From the NCBI RefSeq assembly GCF_965638725.1, contig NC_134962.1:5277501-5341500 (forward strand): a DNA stretch of 64,000 nucleotides, given 5' to 3'. Source of the stretch: Aptenodytes patagonicus (Eukaryota > Chordata > Aves > Sphenisciformes > Spheniscidae). Positions 49,951-61,900 of this stretch are shown here, in pieces; within the stretch, counting starts at the first letter, position 1, and each line of letters starts with the position of its first letter. Under the pieces are notes generated by a model that searched no databases, had not been told where the DNA came from, and was given only the letters and a program-made list of their open reading frames with translations. The position numbers and the translations under genes are program-made.

Positions 49951-49995
49951 CTGAGTAGATGAATTGCAAAAATGGCAGCCAGGAATGAGATGCAG
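49951..49995 (+). CDS. SYCP2: SYCP2 exon with start codon
   Basis: Acceptor CTTATGCAG|CTGAG, donor CAG|GTATGT. The ATG at 49,972 has A at -3 and G at +4 and is preceded in frame by TGA; it encodes MAARNEMQ. A weaker ATG at 49,959 opens a 9-codon frame that overlaps the start. Confidence 0.85.
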
Positions 49996-52900
49996 GTATG
50001 TGCTTATGGACCAGAATGTGAGTATTGAATGTTTTAATTACTAGCTTAAAGCACTCCTTCTGGTATTTAATTACAAGTAAAATTTGCAGTGTGGCAAAGA
50101 ATGCGGTAGGAAGAAACTTTCCACTGACATAGGTTAGTGCTAAGTAGCTGGGTAGAGAGCAAGAGGAACTGGAAATTGTTACTGATTAAAAGAAACATCA
50201 ATTATATGCGTTTGACATACGTGAATCAGGTGGGATGATACATGAGATCAAAATGTTGAAATCTGGTTATGATTTATTTAGAAAGAATAGACTGGCAAAT
50301 TAGTTGAGAAAGGCAGTAATCCTCAAATATATCTTTTAAAGTCATTAATAGATAACTTAGAAATGCAAAATATTAAGCATACTAAGGAAGGGGTATTAAC
50401 ACAAGGAGCATTTATGTAAGCATTTGTAATATGAGGAAAGAAAAAACATTCAGTAAGGAAAACTAGCAAATAATTAAAAACTCGGTGAATAAGTATTTGC
50501 ATGATTAATGTATTAGGTATGGTGTTCTGTACTTTCGGTTTTACATTTAATGATTTTGTAATTCAGAATATTTGCTTAGAATGCAACAGATGATTGCGTA
50601 AAACCTATGTTAAATCTTGTTAAATCAGTAGCGGTGTTAAGCATACAGTAATACAGTTGCTCTGTTTTCTTTTATTGTTGACAGTTTGAAAAGTTAATTG
50701 ATGAAACTACAAGAAAAAAAGATTTCCAATTATTGGAACAATTTCTGGCAACAGAAGACTGTGAAAATGTCTCTCACAAATGCAGCAAACAGTTTGTCAA
50801 CAAATTAGACAAGCTTCTGTGTCGGGTAATGTAATCATTGCATCAGAATCATCTATACTGTCATTGTAATAGTCTGGAAAAGACTTCTTTCATTTTGCTT
50901 GGTTTATACCAGCAGTTGATTTGAAAAACTGAAATAAAATTTAAGAATGAAATCTCTACTTCAAGCTGCAATTAAGGTGGCTTTTGAGAACAAAAAGGCA
51001 TCTGTTTAATTAAATACAGGTTCTTCTAGAACTGTACACTAAAGCTTATGTTATAATTTCAATTTCAGGAACTTGACAAACGAGAAGTCAAAAGCATTTC
51101 CACTTTACTAAATTCTGTTCAGAAATGTGGGGAAAAAATCAGCATAGCAGGAGAAGATGGGCTCCCAGCAATGATAAAATACGGTCTTATTGGAAGGATA
51201 AGTAAAACCATAAAGCATATGTGAACTTCTAAAAAAACCCCAAAAATTAATAAAGCATGCATAAGTAATGCTTCAGTGCTGAACAGCTTAGTATTTGATT
51301 TGGTCCTTGATTGTTTCTGAATTAAGAATTTCCCATAATTTTGCAACAAACTTTATTCAGATTTAAATGTTCTTTGACAAGTGGCTCCTTAAAAGGTGAT
51401 GCTGCTCTACCACAGTAAAGGTTTTGCAAATTTTTGCAAATTATGCAATATATAATTAATTTAGATATGCTTACAGCAATTACAATAAATTTAATAATTT
51501 TTTGTTAATACTTACAACAGCAATATTGTATCTGTTCTTTCAACAGACTATAGTGCTATTCTGATTATTCTGTGTTATTTCAACCCGCATGTTAAATGCG
51601 TTAATCATTTGTAACTCAATAAATATACTGAAAAATAGACACCACTTCCTTATTGCTTTCACCAGAGATTTCACTGAAGTAAATTAATGGCAATGTCAGA
51701 TGAGTGTTACTCAATTGCATTCTCAACTGCTTTAATAAAAAAAAAAAAGTGTGGTGATAACTTCATGCTTATATTCACACCTACAAACATACTTTTTCAT
51801 TCAGCTATTATCCATTATCCATTTTCAGCTCTTTTGTCTGTGATGGCAGTTGTAAAAGTAGATCTCTAGTTTTTGTGTTAGAAAGTCAGCTACAGAAATT
51901 ACTTACGTTAATTTGAAATCACCTACATTTGTTTAGTGTGAGTGAAAAATGTCAGTCTGGGGCTAAAGTATGCTCAGCAGACTGGTAACATTGTTGCTGT
52001 TATTTTAATCTTTGTATAATTTGTACAGTTTTACTTAAGTATAGTACAAACTGTTGTCCTTTTTCGTGCTATTAAAATAGATTTACTTTTATTTTCCCTT
52101 TACGTGGTTAATTGGTTTGAAAAGGTAAAAGGAATTTTGATCCTCGGAGGAAATGAAAAGAATGAAATGCTTACAAGTCTGGCTGAAGATTTCTTCAACA
52201 TGTTGCTGGTAAAAATATATTGATAATAAAAAACATTGTGTGTATTTGTCAAAATAATTATTACTAGTTTAGCAACAAAAAGACTTTCAAATGTGTTTCT
52301 ATTTAATGTCTTTCTAAAGTTAATGTTACAGTCATTTCTGAAATAGATTATAAGTCTTTTTGGATAAATAGTTTGCCTGTGTTCATACTCGTTTTCTGTT
52401 CATGATTAGCATCATGAAATAAAATTTAAAAAAACCCAACAACGTAAGTGTTCAATGAACAAAAAAAATTCACCTTGGTCTAATTTTGATTACATAAATT
52501 ATTGGTATGCTAATTTCAGGACCCCAAGTTTATAAGATCTGTGAGTTTTCTTCTGTTCATAAAAATTTCTGTCATTGGGGAAATAATTTCCATAAATTTA
52601 ACTGAAATATAATTTTGGGAAACCACACTTGGTATTAGAAGAACTCTCATGTTCTTCAGTAAGGATGAAATAATTTTAAAATCTTAAATGCTTTTTGATT
52701 AGTTGCTTTAGTATCAAAATGATGTGGGGCTTTTGTTTTTTATTGTAGGCTATATGTGATAGCAGACCTGAAGGTGAGCTTAAAAAAAGTGTACGCTAGA
52801 TATGATAGTTAAAGTGTTCTGTTTTAAAGTTAGCAGTGTTAAGCTAACTCTTGCTACTTGTGGAGCCATCATGAGGCAAGGTAGTTCTGAGAAGAACATG

Positions 52901-55900
52901 TATAATGAGGGTGGTAAAAGTTTCTTGAACTAATGTAAATATACCACCGGGTTTATATGCTTCAGCTAATAAACTGTAACAGGAAAGGGCCTCTCCTCAA
53001 GAGGGCTGTCCTGCACACAAAGGACTACGTTTCTCATTCATGTGAAAAAAGCTTGAATGACAACTGTAACTTTGATTGTTTAATTTGAGGTTTCGCTACT
53101 GACAGATTTCCTTTTAACTTGTTGATGTCAGTAATAAAAAGGCAGGATAGTCTAGTCTCCTCAGAGATGGCAACTGAACTGAGTTTTTCCTAAAAAGAAC
53201 GTTGTTTCTAAGCTACTGTCGTAGCTCAGCGTAGCACAGTAGTCCTTCTTTATTGACCTTGTTATCATGAATGTCACGCTGCTCTTACCTTTCAGTATAG
53301 CGCTACGTAGAAAGTCACTACAGACCATTATGCTGTCACAATCAAAATGAAAGATTGATTTCCTTGTCCCTGGGAAGATAAATTCCAGGGTCTGAATTAC
53401 ATCTCAGAGAGCTAAGTTATAGATTTGATCTGATTATATTTTAAAAATAATGATCTCATGCCCAGGGGACTTACGCAGTGATGCACAGGAATAGAAAGAT
53501 CATAAAGAGCCATATTTACTACAAATTGAAGTAACTATTCTGTCATGCATTTAACCATGAAGCTTAAGATGTTTATTTTTAAATATTAGTAATCCTATAT
53601 GGAAAGGAAGGCATACTATATTTTATTTCTAAATGAAAATCAATCTTTTTCCAAATGCTGATGAGGGGGCACCCTAATACACTCTTGGTAACTCTTTAAT
53701 TTATTTTTTTCCCGTTCATTAGGTAAAATGCAAATACTAGAAAACTTTGTTCTGAGAACATGTACCCTCATCGCTGATGTAAGAATTAGTATTTATGTTC
53801 GGCAGCAGGTAAACATTCTTCTTTCTAAGTAACAGTTTTCTGGTTAGTATTTCAACAGACTTTGTGAAGATAGTAATTTAACGGTACAGATGCTACAAAA
53901 AAAGAGAATGTTGTAGTGCTCTAGTATCAGAAGGATGATTTAATGTTTTTCTGAGAATGTTTGTTGTCATTTTTATGTTGGGTTTTGGTTTTTTTCAGAT
54001 TACTGACCTATAATTTTTGTTTTGGACAGTAAATTATAAAAAAGTGGTATTAAGATTCTGGTGAGAAAGCTGTGTAAAAGCGTAGGAAATAATATGCTCT
54101 ATTACAACTGCTATAAATAGGATTAAGATTGTTGGTTGTAAATTCTTTAGATGCTTGCAGGAAATTTGTATACCTTCTAGTATACTGCAAATTTCTCCTA
54201 TTTATTTTAGTAACCTAAAGTGGTCAGTTTTTTTTTCCTCTCTAAAGAAAGTGAAAGTTACAGAAAAGTCTCTTGTAAAGGCTACATCCCCGAAGGAAAG
54301 GGTTCTTAATGCAAATTTAAGGTACAGTTTAGCTCAGCAATCAACTGCAGACAGAACTCTAGCTTTGAAAGTTTTTTTTTTCTATATTTAAACCTGCAAA
54401 TAATAAACATAAGCCTTTAACAACTGATGTTCATATTAAAACTAATGTAATTTCTTGAAATTGAGGTAGTTATATTAAGATAAATACCATTTAAGGTCAG
54501 ATAGAACTCATTGTCTTTTCTTGTTTTGCAATTATTTAAGCATGTTATTTTCTTCAGTGGTATGAAATATATTACAAGGACCCAAAATAAGAATAACTTA
54601 AACTTTAGCAACTTATTTTGTATTTAATCTTACTCCCTTTTTTCCCACTCTTCTTAGGTAGTAAGAAAACTTAATTTAATGCTTGACAACATGCCTCGAG
54701 ATGCCAGGAAAAAGATATTTTCTACAAAGGAAATGTTGCTTGTCATGTAAATAATCTTCAGTATAATTTTTATATCATTACATCATTTGCATATCTGGGA
54801 AGGCAATTTTTACTAAGGCTGTTTATAATGCATGCAGATTGGTCCCTGTTTAATTCACTTTTGCATTTGCTATTGTGTTGCCGGTGGTAGTGGCTGTGGG
54901 CAGGTATTCTCATGGGTTATTCTCCATTACAAGCCTAAATTTACCTCTTTCCTGATCTGGGTTAGGCTGCTTCTCATCCCAATTGTCTTAAAATAATTAA
55001 ACTCGTATTTATAAGAATACAAGAATGTGTGTAAAGCACAGTGAATCAGTCACTGGAGGACAAGCTATTCATGTTTGGAAATTTTTTTTACAGCATTTCA
55101 AAAAATAAATAGAATAAAAATTATATATATCAGGTGATTCACTTCCCCAGTAGTACTTTCAGATGTATGTCCTTAGCATAACAGACTTGCCCCTTTGAAG
55201 TCTAATAGTTTAGTGGAATCAGGGTTTCGTCTCATACATTGAAAGCTTGTAATTAAATAAACTTTTCTTCTATGCTTTGTGTTGCTGTCATATTTTGCTG
55301 AAATGTTACTTTGTTTGACAGGAGTGACATGGGGAGGAGAATTTTGGATGCTGGAGGTGAGCATGGGACTTAATAAGCAATTTAGTATTGAGCTGCTTAA
55401 AAATTACATGCAGACCCATTAAAAATCCAGAGAAGACATTTAGAAGCTGCAGAATGTTGCGATTACAGTCCTCTGAAAAATACAAATACTGCATGAAAAC
55501 AGTCTGCAAACTGGAATGTTTCAGGTGTATGCAGTGTATGGCTAACTCTTTGAAGTTTTCAGTCCTTTTCTTCTCTAGAATGTAAGTTTTAAAATAGCAA
55601 AAGCTCAGGAGGACGTCAGTCTTTGAGGGTAGTGAACTGCTAGCCATGTTTAGTAGTACTATAACTTCTCTCAGGGATCACTTTGGTATCCAACAATTTC
55701 CCAGTTCAGAGAGGTTAAAGATGAAAGCTTCTCTCTTACTTATATGCCTAGTGTTGCTCTGACATTCCTTGAAAGTTTGGTTGAAACTTCATTTTGAAAC
55801 ATAAGATGTTTAGTCATCCTTATTCCCTTAGTTGTTTATCTATATATCCTTTATGGGTTACATATTTGGGTATAATGTGGTACGTAATATGAATTGTTCA

Positions 55901-58900
55901 GCACTGCTTATACCAGTTTCCTACGTACTAATATTTTTTTTCACATCAGTAGTATCTTTAAAACTACTGTTCCTGTAAAATGTATTGTGCTGTAGACTAT
56001 GACCTGCAAGTAGCCATTACGGAAGCTTTATGCAGAATGATATCAGAGAAACAAAGAGGAGAATTGGCGTGCCAGTGGTTTTCCATGGAGTTTGTGTCCA
56101 ATGCATTTAAAGGAATTAAAGATTCTGAGTTTGAAACAGTAAGTCATATGAAAAATATTTGCAGGGAGGTAAACTTCCGTTTTACAATTCTTTAAGAAAC
56201 TTCTGTGTTTTAATAGGATTGCAGAAAATTTCTTAACCAAGTGAATGGCATGCTTGGAGACAAAAGAAGGTAAAACTGAATTTTTTAAAGCTAATGTATT
56301 TTCTTTTTTGGATTTTATGGCCATTCATCAGGAGTAACCTTTGTATCACAAAAACTGGTTTTGGGGAAACTGAATTAAAATAATAGAAGCAAATAAGACT
56401 AATATTGCTGTGGCATAAAGTCAAGGAACCACACAGACTTAAGATATTAAAATATTAAATAGTAAAGAGATTGATTAATACATTTTTGGTACATTGTCAC
56501 TGATACTGTCTTATCTATCAAGATGCTAATTTTATGTAATTCCCATATTTGGAAGAAAGACAAACATAATGTAAGTTTCAGATTATTAGATAACAGCTTG
56601 AAGAAACTTTTCACTAAATAAAGAACATTCATTTGAAAAGAGTCTTAAACAATATAAGGCGTATGTTACACTTCCTTTAATAAATGTTTATAAGGAGCTA
56701 GTTTTTGCATTCTATTTAGTTCTGTTGCAAAATTGTGAGATGCTCGTTAATTCAATAAACATCATCTAACAATAGCTAGTAATCTGTTGGTATATATTCC
56801 TGTATTTATTGCTTTAGGATATTTACATTGAGATAATGATCAATGAGAATATCTGCTAGAGAAATAGGATATGAAAAGGAAAATAACGAGTTTTTTTCTT
56901 ATCTATGTGATTATATATATTCTTATCTATATGATATGCTCTGCATGTTACTTTTATGTCATGACAGCAAAGAGGTTGTCTGGTATGTCTTTGTATCAGG
57001 TGTATATTCAATTTGAATACAATTCTTAAAATATCAGCAGATAAGCTAGAAGTATGAACGTAGTGACAAGAGGTCTGAGGCTACTGCTTTAACTGTGAGG
57101 ATATATAAGATTTCATGTTACTGCCTTTGGGGAAGAAGTGTGGTCAAGTGACTGCTCTTTTGACTGTTGTTATCTCTTAGTCTCTAAAGCACGCAAGTTT
57201 TGTGCTGAAAACACAATCCAGTTGCTGTTCAGATATGCAAAAATTTACAACATTTTAGTATACTTGACAAAATATCCTCTTCTTACAGGGTTTTTACATA
57301 TCCGTGTTTATCAGCAGCTCTTGATAAATATGAGGTAAGTTACAGGCTTAATCATATATCTACAGATTTTCATTTGTGCATCTGAAGAATTTCTTTGCCT
57401 TCTAGTTAAGAAAAAATAAGGATCAAGTAAATTTTTTTAGCAGTATACAGATGTGCATGTATTTAAAGTTTGTCAGACTGTAACATAAAGCCTGGTATAA
57501 ATCATTGCTCTCAGCTTTTACTCTTTTATCTTAATTTTTTTGTTTTAGCTACAGATACCATTGGATGAAAATCTTGAAGAATTTTGGATTGATTTCAATG
57601 TTGGTAGCAGAAGTATATCTTTCTATGTGGCAGCAGATGATGAAGTAAGGCAATTTTTGTCTGTCATACTAGATTGTTCTGAGGCAGTAGATACACGTTC
57701 TTTCAAGTGTATCAAATTTGTTTCCCCACATCAACGTGTGGAAGTTAATGTGTGCATCTATAGTGTGAAGGGGGCGGGGGGGAAATAATCTAGATTTGGT
57801 GTACATACTTAGATCAAACAGTTTCAAAGTAATGACTTTCTAATACTGTTTGCAAACAGTTTAACTTATGCACACGTGAACAAGAAGCCATTTACAAAAT
57901 TGCAGTTATAATTGTATATGAGACTCAACTGTTTAGATTAATGTGTCTACCAAAGCTCTTCTGAAACATTGTTCGCTGTTATCAATGAAGCATATATGTT
58001 CATTGTCACTCCTTGTAACAGAGGATTTAAAAAGTTGAAAATTTGTCCTCACTGAATAACTTGCTGATCACTGCGCTTCATTTAATTGTAATATAATGCT
58101 TTTCTAGCTTTAAAAATATGTATTTTTCATATAAGGATCATCAGTGGGAAACAGTCATTATACCAGAAGAAGAGGTAGACCTGTACAGCCTTGAAGGTAT
58201 TGGCACTCAAAAATGTGACCTTTTGTTACACACTAACTTGGATTTTCAAATTGAGTAATCCTGAAGTACTGGCTTAATTCTCAGCAAAGCAAAATTCCCA
58301 CTTAAAATATTATAGGTACTGGTTTTATCAGGGATAAAATTGCACTGTAATCATATTTGCATTTTAGGCATGCAAGTGTGATTTTATTAAAATAATTTTA
58401 AAATAATGTCTTATCATAGAATGGTTTGGGTTGGAAGAGACCTCTAAAGGTCATCTAGTCCAACCCCCCTGCCGTGGGCAGGGACATCTTCAACTAGATC
58501 AGGTTGCTCAGCGCCCCGTCCAACCTGACCTGGAATGTTTCCAGGGATGGGGCATCCACCACCTCCCTGGGCAACCTGGGCCAGTGTTAGTTATTTGAAT
58601 GCAAAATAAGGCATAAGACAATGACATTTAATAATGTTCCTTCTAAACTAGTTAGAATAGTTTTGTAAATATCTATAATTTGTCTGCAGCTATAGTAAAT
58701 ACTAACCTTCACAGAAAATTCTACAGGATAATATACAGAATAAGTATTTCTAAAAGATTGAATCTTGAACTGTTTCACTAATAAAATTTATTGTAGGTTA
58801 GAGTGAATTAAACAAAAATATACATCTTAATAGCTGAATTGAAGAATACAAGTAAGTTTCATGTATTTACAAACATTATATGAGGAGATGTTAAATTGTA

Positions 58901-61900
58901 ATGAAACTACTTTTCAAATTTTGTTTTTGTCCAGAAAAAGATTCAAAAAAATTATTAACAATAGATCTAAAAAGCCCAATGAATGTGGGTAATCAAGAAG
59001 GAGAGAAATTTTTTTTATATTTTGATTCTATCTTGGAAATCAAAGATGTAACCAGAAAGATTTATGGATTTAGTAAGTGTAAGGTAAGATTTAAACACCT
59101 TTTCCAATAGTTTTTAACTGATTCAAAATAAATGTCTCATTCACATATAAATGTTGTTATAGCTGTGATTATTGGTATCTATTTATACCGAGAGTTTCTG
59201 ACTAACATCGCCACTACAGAACAGCATTTCTCCCACAGTATGTTAAGCTTTGGTTAAGATGCCTAATAAGGACAAGAGGAAACGGCCTCAAGTTGCGCCA
59301 GGGGAGGTTTAGGTTGAATATTAGGAAAACTTTCTTCACCAAAAGGGTTGTCGAGCATTGGAACAGTCTGCCCAGGGAAGTGGTGGAGTCACCATCCCTG
59401 GAGGTATTTAAAAGACGTGTAGACGTGGTGCTCAGGGACATGGTTTAGTGGTGGACTTGGCAGTGCCAAGTTAACGGTTGGACTCGATCTTAAGGGTCTT
59501 TTCCAACCTAAATGATTCTATGATTTAAAATTGCAAAAAAAATAACTGGCTGGAAAGGCATCACCAAAGCTTAATGTCAAGTTTTGCGCATATAATTTTC
59601 CAGAAACACAAGAACTGGATGCTTCCAAATGATTCATTACCTATCCCATTTTGCAGTACGCTTACCACTCTTATCAATTTACTCATTTAATAAAAAATAT
59701 TTAGCAAGCCATAGCGTACTCCTTACTGCTTGTAACAAACTACTTTGCCCTGAACTCTGACTGAGCAACTCGTGAGGAATGGAACTGCTATGAGCTTGTA
59801 GAATCTCTTTTCCCCTATAACCAGATTTCAGACACTTATGATCTCTGACTTAAATATTTTCTTTCTGTTTCTTGCTTAAAACAAGTGAGCAAAGTGTATA
59901 TTTTACATAGATGGTTACTCACTTTGTAGGGCTTTAGTAAGAAGCAGTCTGCATCGGTTGCCAAAACAACTGTACATGTCATCTTTGATGAAAGCGGATC
60001 ACAGGTATTTTACTTCAGTATGCTGAGATGGTTGTTTTCTTGGGATTTTTTATATTTAGTCTGATTATTAGCTAATTTATAATCATTCACCATAAAAACA
60101 AGGACTTTTAAAATGCCAATAAGTAAAGATAACTCTAAAACCAGTTAAGTGATTTCTAGTAAGTATGTATTGTATATTTGGGGAGATAATAATATTAATA
60201 TCCAAATCATTGAATACTTCAATATACACATATATACAAATATACACAGGGGAAGTTTTTATGTGAATTGTGATTTGGTAACCCATCCTTGTTAGTGAAA
60301 ATAACAGTTAGGTTGGATGCTTTGCAAACTAAAAGTATATAAGCTCTGAAGTTTATCAAAATCTGTAGTGAGGTATGTGTTATTAGGATGAAGAAGCTGC
60401 TCTGTGTGCGTTTGTATAAATATAAAACGCAATAAAATCCAAATATTGTCTAAAAATTTTAAAAATACAAAATATTATATAGGTTCTGGTACCAGAAAGT
60501 CAGTTGTCACCATGTTTGGAAGAAAAATCTGAAGAAGAGGAGAAACTCAGTAAGTATAAAACCCAGCAACTTCCTGGAACTTTGAGGACACTGAATAAAA
60601 ATAACAATCAAGAAAAATGCAGAGGTGGTTCCTCCAAGGTAAGTGGGATTATAAAAACAGAAAAGAGTACATCAAAAATACAAGTCAATTTAAATATTTA
60701 TCATATTTTATAATATAAAACCCCTGTTATTTTACAGTTGGAATATAATTAATACAGGGTTTGATTGTTTTTCTTATGACTTGACACAGCTATATAAATC
60801 CCTTTGCAAAAAACCTTCTCATTATTATGTGTATTGAAACTATAACAATGTGACAAAATTAAAAGCAATTGTAAATTCTCAGAGCATAATGGTCTAAAGA
60901 ACGTTCTCTTTAAAGAGAAATGTTTTCAAGGTATGCTTAGATCTCTTACGATGTGCGGAAGTCTAGTATAGCCTCTGGAGAGTTACTAATGATCAGCAAT
61001 GGTAATAGCTGTAATTAGAGATGAGTCCTGTAGGCTTGGCATTCACAAAGACTGATGATTACAAAAAAGCATGTGGTTGTCAAGATGAATCCTGTATCCT
61101 GGTTATTCAAATCACGATTTCATGGGACTGCTCCTATGCATAGCTGATTCTCTGGTTTAAACTGAGAGGAGCCCAATTCATTAAGCCTGGTGTTTCTTTT
61201 GCCCCACAGTCATTCTAAAGTTATAAATGTATTATAGTTATACTAGGACTAACTACAGATATACTAGGGATGGGGAAGAGATGAAGCAGTGTCACCGTGT
61301 CTTCGTTGTGCAACAGACATGCAGTGCATGTCTTGCTAGCAGTAGTCTAGTAAACCTGTTCCTGAGGTTCTGCTGGTTTATAGCTTATGTGATAGCTTTG
61401 CAGGAACTCCTGGGAATCATCTTGGTTACTTTGATTGTTAACAAGGGACAGGATTTGTCCATACTTTATTGAATTAATTTAGAAAACAACAATCACTGTT
61501 CTCAGTTTAAATACGTTAGATTTAAGTATTATATAATTCAAGTATTTTGGTGAACTTGCTCTAAAAAGGGAACTGCATAAAAATCACATTACATCGATGT
61601 GTGCAGCAACAGCAATTGACATTCCAATAATAAAGTGTCAAAAGACTCTCGGAAATAGATTTTTCTAAAATCTTGTGTTGTCATCCTTAAATCTGTGTAT
61701 TATGGTCAAATGTTTTTCTGTTCCTCAAGATAACTACATCTTGTAAAAGGAAAGTCTCTGAAGCATCCATGCTTATTCCTGCAACTACAAGATTTTCCAC
61801 AAGGAGTCCACTGGTATTTGTTAGCACACGTAAGTTTACAAGTACTTTCAGGGTAAAAATATGCTATAAATCGTCTTTGAAATACACGCATAAACTGTGA

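Noticed and set aside
51201-52080. Canonical GT-AG reading of the SYCP2 intron 3
   Set aside because: In frame, but it inserts nine hydrophobic residues absent from mammals, the donor has A at -1, and the acceptor ATTAAAATAG has no pyrimidine tract. The AT-AC reading fits better; kept as the refuting alternative.
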